A stretch of DNA of 38,058 bases, taken from the NCBI GenBank assembly GCA_022360715.1, contig JAKSCG010000056.1:1-38058 (forward strand), given 5' to 3'. A model generated the notes under the pieces. The model saw only the letters and a list, made by a program, of their open reading frames with translations. It made no database searches and was not told where the DNA came from. The translations under genes and the position numbers were made by a program. Below, one piece after another: positions 26,656 to 34,335 of the stretch; the stretch's first letter is position 1, and every line of letters begins with the position of its first letter. Source of the DNA: Halanaerobiales bacterium (lineage in GTDB: Bacteria > Bacillota > Halanaerobiia > Halanaerobiales > DTU029).

Positions 26656-26990
26656 CACTTGATCACCTTATCAAAATATTTTTTAAAAACATTTATTCAT
26701 ACTTATGCCAGTATTTATATTTTATTTAGTATAACCCGGTTGTATTTTTTATCCTAAATACAATTACCCGGCTGTTTCTCCTTCGGCGAAGATTGCCCCG
26801 ATTCCTGACATCCAAAATATTTTTTGTTTAAGACCAATAATCCCCCGTTTGTTAAGTGTTTATTGCCTTTTATTATCTCGCAACTATAGTCATCCCTCCT
26901 TTAGTATATTAAAATATTAAATTGTATCTGTATACAATTAATTATGTACTGGCTTTTTTCCTTAACCTTGCGACTATACCCCGATCTTTA
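26656..26990 (-). other. Regulated intergenic region with an orphan ribosome binding site
   Basis: Between dctM and the dehydrogenase gene. On the minus strand, after the operator at 26921-26938, a strong AAAGGAGGG (about 26894-26902) is followed only by frames that stop within a few codons. Further on, 26764-26856 is open for 30 codons and reads GLKQKIFWMSGIGAIFAEGE in part. I do not recognise it. An imperfect dyad TTGTATTT...AAATACAA lies at about 26740-26763. The layout suggests that a small gene once followed the operator and has been deleted. Confidence 0.4.
26921..26938. promoter_or_regulatory. GntR-type operator, site 2
   Basis: ATTGTATCTGTATACAAT: half-sites ATTGTAT and ATACAAT spaced by 4 nt. 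The same pattern occurs over the gntR leader at 31962-31979. It lies upstream of the 2-hydroxyacid dehydrogenase gene and directly after dctM, so the downstream dehydrogenase-arcC segment can be controlled separately. Confidence 0.7.
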
Positions 26991-28265
26991 TTAAAAACCC
27001 ATCAAGCTGGGGACCCAGGTAGTAAAGACCGGGAAATAGGTTACTAACATTAATACAGCGATCTCCGCTAAAATAAAGGGGTAAATAGCTATCGCCAGCT
27101 CTTTCAACTTAATTTTAGCAATCCCGCAGGCAACAAACAGGCATAAACCTAAGGGCGGGGTAGTCAAGCCGATAACTAAATTTAAGACCGTAACAAAGCC
27201 AAAATGCAAAGGATCGATCCCCAACTGGACGGCAATTGGAGCCAAAACCGGGGTCAGGATAATTATTGTAGCCCCTGCTTCCATAAAGGTGCCCAGAAAG
27301 AGAAAAAGGATATTGATAAATAGTAAAAACAAATATTTATTACCGGTAAAAGAGGTTAATACCTGGGCAATGACCTGATCGATCTGCTCAACACTTATGA
27401 TCCACCCCAGGATATTAGCCGTTCCGATTATCAGCAGGATTGAACCGGTAGTTATTGCTGAATCCAATAAAATCTTGGGCAGATCTGACCAACTTAATTC
27501 ATCGTAAACAAAAAAGCTGACAATAAAGGCATAAGCAACAGCAATTACCGAGGCTTCCGTTGCCGTAAATACACCGATTAAGATTCCCCCCATAATAATT
27601 AACGGAGCAATTAGGGGAATAATTGCATTTTTGAAATCGCGTAAAAATTCCCGCAGACTTACCATACTCTCCCTCTGCGGATAATCTCTTTTCACCGAAA
27701 TAAAATAAGCAACTACCATTAGGGCCAGCCCAATTAAAATCCCGGGAATTAATCCGGCCAGAAAGAGCCCGCCAATCGAAACCCCGGTAGTAATACCATA
27801 GATTACCATCAAAATACTCGGCGGAATAATCGGACCGATCGTAGAAGATGAAGCAGTTACTGCCGCACTAAAACCTTTACCATAACCCTTTTTGATCATC
27901 GCCGGGATTAAAATTGAGCCAATAGCCGAAGTATCGGCAACTGCCGACCCGGTGATCCCGGCAAAAAACATACTAACCACAATATTGGTATGAGCCAGGC
28001 CGCCTCGGATATGTCCGACTAGTGAATGGGCAAAATCTACCAGTTTTTGCGTAATACCCCCGGTGTTCATTAAATTGCCGGCCAGGATAAAGAAGGGAAC
28101 GGCCATCAGCGAAAATGAATCCAGACCGCTAAAAAACCTCTGTACTAACATCAAAAGGGGATAATCACCAATTAAGAAAGCAATTAGGGCGGTCAAACCA
28201 ATTACAAAGGATAAAGGGGTGCCGACAACCATACTTAAAAGAAAAACCGGAAGCAACCAAATCAT
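26991..28265 (-). CDS. dctM: TRAP transporter large permease subunit DctM
   Basis: 424 aa, about 11-13 membrane helices. The large subunit of a tripartite ATP-independent periplasmic transporter that drives solute uptake with a sodium gradient. Typical segments: GTPLSFVIGLTALIAFL, MAVPFFILAGNLMNTGGIT, SMFFAGITGSAVADTSAIGSILIPAM, TIGPIIPPSILMVIYG and the end LTTPPLGLCLFVACGI. ATGA overlap with dctQ (4 nt) and GGTGGAG upstream show translational coupling. Last gene of dctP-dctQ-dctM. Confidence 0.96.
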   Translation of the reverse strand: MIWLLPVFLLSMVVGTPLSFVIGLTALIAFLIGDYPLLMLVQRFFSGLDSFSLMAVPFFILAGNLMNTGGITQKLVDFAHSLVGHIRGGLAHTNIVVSMFFAGITGSAVADTSAIGSILIPAMIKKGYGKGFSAAVTASSSTIGPIIPPSILMVIYGITTGVSIGGLFLAGLIPGILIGLALMVVAYFISVKRDYPQRESMVSLREFLRDFKNAIIPLIAPLIIMGGILIGVFTATEASVIAVAYAFIVSFFVYDELSWSDLPKILLDSAITTGSILLIIGTANILGWIISVEQIDQVIAQVLTSFTGNKYLFLLFINILFLFLGTFMEAGATIIILTPVLAPIAVQLGIDPLHFGFVTVLNLVIGLTTPPLGLCLFVACGIAKIKLKELAIAIYPFILAEIAVLMLVTYFPVFTTWVPSLMGF

Positions 28266-28780
28266 GATTCTCCACCTTCCTCACCAAGCAAGGTTGACAG
28301 GCTTAGTTTAATTGTTTGCACCATAAAGATAATTCCCCCCACGGGGATTGATAAATAAGGCCAGAACATCGAAATCCTCATTGCCGGGGATTTCTGGACT
28401 GAAACCGAGTCAGCCAAACGGTAACCCCAGCTAATAATAAATACACAAAATAATCCGATTAAAAAGTAACTAAATAGTTTTACGACTTTCTTAAAACCAG
28501 GATTAGTAATATAATCAACGATAAAATCCACACCGATATGGGAATTTTGATCAAAAGCAAGGCCTGCCGATAACATTACCAGCCAAATCATGATATATCT
28601 TGCCAATTCTTCTGACCAGGGCAAAGAATTTTTTATAACAAAACGGAAAAAAACCTGTAATAGTACGGTGACTGTCATTATAATCAAGAGTAAGATAATG
28701 ATCATTTTAAGAAGCCAGTTAATCTTTTTAACTAAGTTATCAAAAAGGTGGTAAAATTTTGTGCTGCCCTGTTTTCCCAA
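28262..28780 (-). CDS. dctQ: TRAP transporter small permease subunit DctQ
   Basis: 172 aa with four hydrophobic helices. SLPWSEELARYIMIWLVMLSAGLAF and SHIGVDFI are the DctQ family signature. It forms the membrane part together with DctM. It starts at TTG (28780) with AGGGGG upstream and follows dctP after a gap that holds a strong hairpin, so it may be made at a lower level than the binding protein. Confidence 0.94.
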   Translation of the reverse strand: MGKQGSTKFYHLFDNLVKKINWLLKMIIILLLIIMTVTVLLQVFFRFVIKNSLPWSEELARYIMIWLVMLSAGLAFDQNSHIGVDFIVDYITNPGFKKVVKLFSYFLIGLFCVFIISWGYRLADSVSVQKSPAMRISMFWPYLSIPVGGIIFMVQTIKLSLSTLLGEEGGES

Positions 28781-28809
28781 TTTAAAACCCCCTATCCTGC
28801 TACTTTTTG

Positions 28810-28845
28810 GAAGAAGGGATTGCCACCACAGACAATCCCTTCTTC
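28810..28845. promoter_or_regulatory. Intercistronic hairpin between dctP and dctQ
   Basis: A perfect 13-bp stem (GAAGAAGGGATTG at 28810-28822, CAATCCCTTCTTC at 28833-28845) with a 10-nt loop sits in the 83-nt gap. There is no T-run, so it is more likely an mRNA-stabilising or attenuating structure that keeps DctP in excess than a full terminator. Confidence 0.65.
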
Positions 28846-28863
28846 TGATCCAGCTATTTATTA

Positions 28864-29898
28864 TTATTTTTTATATAATTCTGCTTCGGCTTCGTCAATC
28901 GCAAGCAGCAATTTGTCAATCCATTTTCGGCCGATCTTGCTCTCGACATAATCAATAACATGGTCCTGAGTAGCTTTTCTAAATGCTTCTTTTTGGCTGG
29001 CACTTAAGAAAGTAATCTTCATACCGGCCTTTTCTAATTCTTCGTAACCTCTCTGGACCTGAACCTGGGTATAACCGGCATGAACCGCTTTCCAGACCTC
29101 AGCAGCATCCATGATAATATTCTGTTCTTCCTTGGAAAAGGAGTTGAATTTTTTATCATTAATAAAGAGACCGAGGTAATTATAAACATGTCCGTCAACG
29201 ACAAGATAATCTTGTACTTCATAAAATTTCATATTTCTCATCAAGGTTATTGGGTTCTCCTGACCATCAACAACCCCTTGTTGCAAAGCCATATATAAAT
29301 CATTAAAACCCAGCGGGGTTGGAGCAGCACCTAGTGCTTCCACCATCTTCATATGAGCCGGATTTTCCATCGTTCTAATCTTTAATCCTTTCATATCAGC
29401 CGGACTTGAAATTGGTCTTACTTTATTGGTAAAATGTCTAAACCCATGATCAGTCCAGGCTAAAGCCCTGATACCTGTCTTTTTACGTAATTCATTAGAA
29501 ATTTCCTGACCAAAAGAACCATCCATTACTTTCCAGGCCAAAGCATTGGTCTTAAAGAGATAGGGTATATCCAGCACCATGATATCTTCAAAAAAACCTG
29601 GTAGAGGACCGGTAGTTAGAGTTCCCATATCAATTATACCTAACATAATCCCTTCATAACTTTCCCGCTCATTACCCAGTTGTGAGGCATGGAAAACTTG
29701 AACTTTAATTTCCCCACCGGTACGTTGTTCAACGATCCTTTTAAAAATGTCATTAGCAATAACTGTCCTGTCTGTAGGATCAGCCGGTCCTGAATTGGAG
29801 ATCCGAAGAACTTTGTCTTTGGCGCCCAACATTCCGGAGACCAAGAGCATAACTATTAGCATAGCACTTACAATTAACAGTTTTCTTTTGCTAAACAT
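28864..29898 (-). CDS. dctP: TRAP transporter substrate-binding protein DctP
   Basis: 344-aa solute receptor with an export signal (KRKLLIVSAMLIVMLLVSGMLGA). The DctP core is clear: PADMKGLKIRTMENPAHMKMVEALGA with the carboxylate-clamping arginine R175, PTPLGFNDLYMALQQGVVDGQENP, and the final helix region. This predicts a carboxylate-bearing ligand. GAGGTGGGATTTT precedes the ATG. In a Gram-positive envelope it would be tethered or free at the outer face, but no lipobox cysteine is seen. Ligand identity cannot be read from sequence. Confidence 0.95.
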   Translation of the reverse strand: MFSKRKLLIVSAMLIVMLLVSGMLGAKDKVLRISNSGPADPTDRTVIANDIFKRIVEQRTGGEIKVQVFHASQLGNERESYEGIMLGIIDMGTLTTGPLPGFFEDIMVLDIPYLFKTNALAWKVMDGSFGQEISNELRKKTGIRALAWTDHGFRHFTNKVRPISSPADMKGLKIRTMENPAHMKMVEALGAAPTPLGFNDLYMALQQGVVDGQENPITLMRNMKFYEVQDYLVVDGHVYNYLGLFINDKKFNSFSKEEQNIIMDAAEVWKAVHAGYTQVQVQRGYEELEKAGMKITFLSASQKEAFRKATQDHVIDYVESKIGRKWIDKLLLAIDEAEAELYKK

Positions 29899-30039
29899 AA
29901 AATCCCACCTCAGTTAGTATTATTTTTAAAAGCAAAGCGACTAATAAATAATTATTCCATCTATCCCCTCCTTTACCCTGAAATCAATCTATAATCAAAA
30001 TCAAGTAATTGCTAAAAACTTAATCTTGTCCTTGCTCAG

Positions 30040-31206
30040 TTAAAGGCGATCAATGGCTTTTTTTATTTTTTCCATACCTTCGGTGAGCTCCTGGGTAGAA
30101 CAAGTAAAAGCAATTCGAACAAAACCCTCTCCGTTTGGACCAAAGTCCTTACCCGGGGCAACTGCCACTCCGGCTTCATTTAAAATATAATCACTAAACT
30201 GCTCTGAGCTCATTCCCAGTTTGTGAATTGAAGGAAATACATATAAGCTTCCACCCGGTTCCACATATTCAATTTTTTTAGTGCGTTGGAGCCAATCGGT
30301 AACAATGCTCTTTCGCCGTGTAAACTCACTAATCATCTCCTTAATTAACTCTTCACCCTTTTCGTAAGCAACTATACTGCCAATTTGCGCAAAAGATGGC
30401 GCACAGATCGTCAGATTTTGCTGGACTTTGACAATAGAGTTAATCATCGCGAGCGGGGCAGTAAGAAAACCAATCCTCCATCCGGTCATCGAAAAGGTTT
30501 TGGAAGTACTATTGACGGTTACTGTTCTTTCTTTCATTCCCGGCAGACGGGCCATACTAATGTGTTCTCCGTCAAATACTATTTTTTCATAACATTCATC
30601 AGCAATTACAATCAGGTCTTTTTCCCGGACAAACTCTGCAATATCACTTAACTCTTGATCGCCATAAACAGCGCCGGTCGGGTTATGCGGTGTATTAATA
30701 ATTAACATTTTGGTCTTATCGGTAACCCTTTTTTCCAGGGCATCAACAGTCAATTTAAAGCCGTTTTTAAAATTCAAAGGAACCGTGACCGGTATACCTC
30801 CGGCCATCGTAACCAGTTTAGGGTAAGCCGGATATAGTGGCGAAGGGATTAAAACCTCTTCATCAATATCCAGAAGTCCCAAAATAGCCACTGCCAGTGC
30901 CGCACTGGCCCCGGGGGTAATAATAACCTCCTGGAAATTGGTCGGAACCTGATTTTCTTCCGTCATCTTTCGGGCAACTGCTTCCCTTAGTTCATCCAAT
31001 CCAAAATTGGACGTATAATGGACAAAACCCTTTTGCAAAGCATCTATTGCTTTTTCTTTAATCACTGCCGGTGTATCAAAATCCGGCCGGCCAATCTCCA
31101 TATGTATAATCTTTTTCCCCTGGCTTTCTAATTTTTTAGCTTTTTCATAAACTACTCTAATCCCGGCATAGGGTACTTGCTTCATTCGTTCAGTAATAGT
31201 TCTCAT
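30040..31206 (-). CDS. Pyridoxal-phosphate aminotransferase, class I/II
   Basis: 388 aa from the ATG at 31206 (MRTITERMKQV). A longer frame to 31242 overlaps the gntR end. Fold-type I features: IIHMEIGRPDFDTP, ITPGASAALAVAI, INTPHNPTGAVY, IADECYEKIVFDG, the PLP lysine in STSKTFSMTGWRIGF, and the substrate-carboxylate arginine in GFVRIAFTCS. It resembles the AspC/AlaT family and could act on aspartate, alanine or a related amino acid. It sits between gntR and dctP in the same direction. I infer that it deaminates the amino acid handled by this regulon. Confidence 0.93.
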   Translation of the reverse strand: MRTITERMKQVPYAGIRVVYEKAKKLESQGKKIIHMEIGRPDFDTPAVIKEKAIDALQKGFVHYTSNFGLDELREAVARKMTEENQVPTNFQEVIITPGASAALAVAILGLLDIDEEVLIPSPLYPAYPKLVTMAGGIPVTVPLNFKNGFKLTVDALEKRVTDKTKMLIINTPHNPTGAVYGDQELSDIAEFVREKDLIVIADECYEKIVFDGEHISMARLPGMKERTVTVNSTSKTFSMTGWRIGFLTAPLAMINSIVKVQQNLTICAPSFAQIGSIVAYEKGEELIKEMISEFTRRKSIVTDWLQRTKKIEYVEPGGSLYVFPSIHKLGMSSEQFSDYILNEAGVAVAPGKDFGPNGEGFVRIAFTCSTQELTEGMEKIKKAIDRL

Positions 31207-31222
31207 TATTGGAACAACCCCC

Positions 31223-31915
31223 CTAGTCCAACTTGTTATCATTAAAGATATTCTTAATCCCGTCTTCGATCCCTAGCTTTACATTACGAATATGCATAGT
31301 CATCGCCGCAACTGAACTAACCGGGTCTTTTGTTTTTAAGGCTTGCAAGATCATCCGGTGTTCTTCAATCACCTTTCCGGCCCGGGTATTTAAACTTTTT
31401 GATAAAATAACAAAACGGTTAAATTTATTTTTTAAATTCTCTATTTCCTTCTTTAAAATAATATTATCGGCCATTTCGCAAATAATTGCATGGAATTTAT
31501 TGTCATATTCCAGAAACTCCAAGACACCATGTTTTTTTTCCACCGATCGCTTTTGACAATCAATAGTCTCGGCCAATTCCTTCAGATATTGCTGAGGATT
31601 AGTTGATTGAGCGGCTAATTTAACCGATAAATTTTCAAGGACCTCTCTAATCTGGAGGGTATTAACCATACTTTTATAAGAAACCTCAGCAACATAAGTA
31701 CCTTTTCCCGGATAAATCACTACCAGCTCTTCATAGGCTAATTTGTTCAAAGCTGCCCTGATCGGTGTTCTGCTAATCCCTAATTGCTCTACCAATTTTT
31801 CCTCCGGCAAGGCTTCTCCCGGTTTAATATCCATATTGATAATTGAGTTTTTAATGACAGTATAGGCTTTTTGCACTTTACTTGTTCTGTCATCTAACCT
31901 GGGCAATTTTTGCAT
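31223..31915 (-). CDS. GntR-family transcriptional regulator, FadR/FCD subfamily
   Basis: 230 aa from ATG 31915 (MQKLPRLDDR), with GAGGGGAG 8 nt upstream. The N-terminal winged helix is complete: IKPGEALPEEKLVEQLGISRTPIRAALNKL and VVIYPGKGTYVAEV. The C-terminal FCD ligand domain holds DNKFHAIICEMADN and MHIRNVK, with the metal-binding D/H residues expected. FCD regulators bind organic acids. Its own promoter carries an 18-bp palindrome (31962-31979), and a matching site lies downstream at 26921-26938, so autoregulation and control of the transport and catabolic genes are likely. Confidence 0.93.
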   Translation of the reverse strand: MQKLPRLDDRTSKVQKAYTVIKNSIINMDIKPGEALPEEKLVEQLGISRTPIRAALNKLAYEELVVIYPGKGTYVAEVSYKSMVNTLQIREVLENLSVKLAAQSTNPQQYLKELAETIDCQKRSVEKKHGVLEFLEYDNKFHAIICEMADNIILKKEIENLKNKFNRFVILSKSLNTRAGKVIEEHRMILQALKTKDPVSSVAAMTMHIRNVKLGIEDGIKNIFNDNKLD

Positions 31916-31961
31916 GGTAAGATCTCCCCTCAATATTTAGACAATAAAAAAAATAAACTCA

Positions 31962-31979
31962 ATTGTATACAAATACAAT
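31962..31979. promoter_or_regulatory. GntR-type operator, site 1
   Basis: ATTGTATACAAATACAAT: half-sites ATTGTAT and ATACAAT separated by 4 nt. It lies 12 nt downstream of the -10 box of the gntR promoter, where a bound repressor would block transcription start. Confidence 0.75.
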
Positions 31980-31991
31980 TTCCGTGTTTTT

Positions 31992-32020
31992 ATTATAATG
32001 TAATCGGAAAAAATAGTCAA
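31992..32020 (-). promoter_or_regulatory. Promoter of gntR and the downstream catabolic genes
   Basis: TTGACT (-35, 32015-32020) and a perfect TATAAT (-10, 31992-31997) are separated by 17 nt on the minus strand. Site 1 of the putative operator lies just downstream. It is a near-consensus sigma-A promoter. Confidence 0.85.
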
Positions 32021-32141
32021 GGATAAATTAATAATTTTTAACATTTTATTTAAGCTTATCCCTTTTTTTCCGGCCTAAAGCACTATTTTCGCGTTGAAAA
32101 TTGCGAAGATTTTTTTAATTTTAAGCGATGATATAAAAATA

Positions 32142-32173
32142 TCTCTCTGTCCAAATCTGGCTAAACAGAGAGA
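32142..32173 (-). terminator. Probable terminator of the carbamoyltransferase gene
   Basis: TCTCTCTGT (32142-32150) pairs with ACAGAGAGA (32165-32173) around a 14-nt loop. On the minus strand it is followed by ATATTTTTATATC. It lies 130 nt past the carbamoyltransferase stop and before the gntR promoter. The remainder of 32021-32303 has no visible gene. Confidence 0.5.
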
Positions 32174-32303
32174 ATTGTATTTATCTTCACTAAAGGAAAG
32201 CTCAAACGGGGGTTTTACCATTGAGTGTAGGGATATTTATTCCGAGATTGAGATCTTATGCAAAACAGAGTGAAATAATTAAGGTAATGGTATAGCTAAT
32301 TCT

Positions 32304-33206
32304 TTACATAGTTTTATTTGGTTTTAAACTGGCTAAAATGGCTTCCTGCATATATAGCAAATTCTCTTTAGCTTGATAACCTATAAAATACTTTGATTTT
32401 ATAACTTCCTCAGCGACCTCTTGTCCTCTAGTAAATGGAGGACATGGATTAACTAAACAGTCTTTGTCCGCAATTTTTATTTTTTCTAATGTAATTGTAT
32501 AAGGCTTGAATTTATTAAATCCTTCTTGATCATGCTCATCAACTGGCCAGCCATCTGTTAATACTATATCTGCATTTTCCAGACCACTCTCAATGTTTTC
32601 TGTAATTTTTACTTCGCCTTTGGAATGGGCTTTAGCATATTCAAATATCTCCTCCTCAACCTCATAGCCTTTTGGACAAGCCTGCGTAAGATTCAAATCT
32701 AATTTAGCTGCCGCATTAAACCATGAGTTTGAAATATTGGCGCCTTCCCCGACAAAAACAAATTTAAGGCTTGCTAGATCTCCTCGTAACTCTTGAATAG
32801 TCTGTAAATCTGCTAAAATTTCGCATGGGTGGTATTTTGAGGACATAGCATTTACAACTGAAAACCCCGCTAACCCGGCAATTTTTTCAATCATGCCCTG
32901 CTCTGAATGTCTTATTACTAAGTAATCAATCCAATTATTAAGATATCCCACTTTATCTTCAACCGGTTCTTTATCTTCAAAGTTAATAAGCATATTTAAT
33001 GATTGAGCACCCAGTTGAAATATACCTGTTTCAAAGGAAACCCTCGTTCTAAGGCTAGTCGGAGGAAATGATGTAATAACTGTTTTTCCGGAAAGTGGCC
33101 TGAAATTAATACCCTTTTGCCTCTTTCCTTTTATTTCTTTTGCTAAATGCAATAAATGATTAAGCTGATCATAACCAATTCCCTGTATACTTGTTAAATC
33201 CTTCAA
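32304..33206 (-). CDS. Divergent ornithine/aspartate carbamoyltransferase-family protein
   Basis: 300 aa from a TTG at 33206 (LKDLTSIQGI), which has GGAG 8 nt upstream. A TTG six codons earlier lies ahead of that site. Carbamoyl-phosphate residues are present: SLRTRVSFE (51-59, the STRTR motif) and HPCEILADLQTI (126-137). The side-chain half is not OTC-like. DVWxSMG is replaced by DGWPVDEHDQEG (218-229), and HCLPxxRG is replaced by NPCPPFTRG (253-261). It is therefore probably not an ornithine enzyme. Aspartate, putrescine and acetylornithine enzymes also differ at these loops. Arginine/ureide metabolism with ArcC is the likely setting. Function inferred. Confidence 0.85.
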   Translation of the reverse strand: MKDLTSIQGIGYDQLNHLLHLAKEIKGKRQKGINFRPLSGKTVITSFPPTSLRTRVSFETGIFQLGAQSLNMLINFEDKEPVEDKVGYLNNWIDYLVIRHSEQGMIEKIAGLAGFSVVNAMSSKYHPCEILADLQTIQELRGDLASLKFVFVGEGANISNSWFNAAAKLDLNLTQACPKGYEVEEEIFEYAKAHSKGEVKITENIESGLENADIVLTDGWPVDEHDQEGFNKFKPYTITLEKIKIADKDCLVNPCPPFTRGQEVAEEVIKSKYFIGYQAKENLLYMQEAILASLKPNKTM

Positions 33207-33234
33207 GTAAATCACTCCAATCAATCTTAAATGT

Positions 33235-33255
33235 TGATCTTTTCATGATATAAAA
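33235..33255. repeat. Copy of the 3' end of the ART-like gene (21-bp direct repeat)
   Basis: TGATCTTTTCATGATATAAA plus one further A is identical to 35199-35219. Read on the minus strand it encodes LYHEKI and then NI-stop, the same tail (LYHEKISI-stop) that ends the ART-like protein. It is probably the stump of a second, lost copy. Confidence 0.7.
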
Positions 33256-33267
33256 TCTTGAAAAAGG

Positions 33268-33747
33268 TCACATTTTAGAACAACCCATATTTTTTTGCTC
33301 ATGATTTATTAACCATTCCTTTCTCCACAACCCTCCTCCATAACCGGTCAGTGAGCCATTGGCACCAATCACCCGATGACAGGGGATAACTATATTGAGC
33401 ATATTTTTACCATTAGCCCTACCCACTGCTCTAATTGCTTTTACATTACCGATCCCTTCGGCAATATTTTTATAGGAAACCGTTTCACCATAAGGAATCT
33501 TTGCCAATTCGGCCCAAACCTTATTTTGAAATTCGGTACCGTTCAGGACATAATTAAATGAAAAACTGTGGCGCTTTCCCTGAAAATACTCATCAATTTG
33601 CTGATAACATTCTGCCAGTACAACTGGAATATCTTTGGTCTGCTCCCCATCTTCACGAAACATTATTGAAATAATCCCTTCTTTTGTTCCGGTAAGCTCG
33701 ATCTGCCCGAGCGGGGAGTTATAATATGTTTGATATATCTCGTTCAT
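33268..33747 (-). CDS. ogt: Methylated-DNA--protein-cysteine methyltransferase
   Basis: 159 aa from ATG 33747 (MNEIYQTYYNS), chosen for GGAGGTG 5 nt upstream. Repairs O6-methylguanine by irreversible transfer to its cysteine. The active-site motif NIVIPCHRVIGANGSLTGYGGG is complete, preceded by the DNA-binding helix FQNKVWAELAKIPYGETVSYKNIAEGIG and AIRAVGRANGKN. Length and layout are those of stand-alone Ogt. Confidence 0.96.
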   Translation of the reverse strand: MNEIYQTYYNSPLGQIELTGTKEGIISIMFREDGEQTKDIPVVLAECYQQIDEYFQGKRHSFSFNYVLNGTEFQNKVWAELAKIPYGETVSYKNIAEGIGNVKAIRAVGRANGKNMLNIVIPCHRVIGANGSLTGYGGGLWRKEWLINHEQKNMGCSKM

Positions 33748-33776
33748 CGTTGCACCTCCATAGAGCAATCGCTATA

Positions 33777-34244
33777 CTAGTCTTCCAATTCTTTCTCATC
33801 ATCTAAACAATTTTTAAGAGCACTATTACAGTTTAAACAACTTTCATCATACCAGGAATACTTCTCTCCACAGCCTGGACAACTCCATCTTATTTCCTGC
33901 TCTTTAAGCCATTTATTTAAGCCATTACCTTTAATTAAAGCGAGATTATATAGGACGATCGAATGATGTGGTCGGTGATCATTTTTAAAATCACTTAATA
34001 TTTTACATGGATAATCAGCACATTGGAAACAAAAACCAATACCTTTGTCTTCAGCACACCCTTTAATCTTACAGCTTCGACAAAAAGTTGCCACAAGTTC
34101 ATCCTTACATCCGTTACATCACAGATCAGCCGGATTCATCTCCCACTCCCGGGCTAGCTCATCGACCAATCCCTTCCTGTTTGCTAAAAAGACCTCACAA
34201 CTACCACAGTATAGCCCACAGTAAGTATCATATCGTTCCTTCAT
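33777..34244 (-). CDS. DUF3795-type zinc/cysteine protein interrupted by an in-frame UGA (codon 42)
   Basis: The gene starts at ATG 34244 behind an excellent AAGGAGGAAGAAA and reads MKERYDTYCGLYCGSCEVFL... to NPADL. It then meets TGA at 34119-34121 and continues in the same frame with CNGCKDELVATFCRSCKIKGCAEDKG... to a stop at 33777. CGLYCGSC, CNGC, FCRSCKIKGCAEDKGIGFCFQCADYPC and the C-terminal CPGC...CLNC are cysteine motifs of this family, and both halves are needed. Reading through would give about 155 residues. A nonsense mutation, UGA recoding (for example selenocysteine before CNGC) or a sequencing error could each explain it. The C-terminal part alone would start at GTG without a ribosome binding site. 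Confidence 0.75.
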
Positions 34245-34335
34245 TTTCTTCCTCCTTCGATCAGCCTTGCTAATCATTAAATTACACTCAGCTAAAGCAA
34301 GGGGATTATTAACCGCTCCCTCTTTCTTTTGTTAA

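Noticed and set aside
26740-26763. Third GntR operator candidate (TTGTATTT...AAATACAA)
   Set aside because: Half-sites are similar, but the spacing differs by 8 nt from the two good sites. Possibly a chance dyad.
32087-32118. Plus-strand terminator-like hairpin (TTCGCG...TGCGAA followed by T-run)
   Set aside because: Stem of only 5-6 bp and no plus-strand gene to terminate.
34119-34161. Possible bacterial SECIS hairpin right after the UGA of the DUF3795-type gene
   Set aside because: No stem of convincing length with a G-U apical pattern could be drawn by eye, so I do not call selenocysteine.
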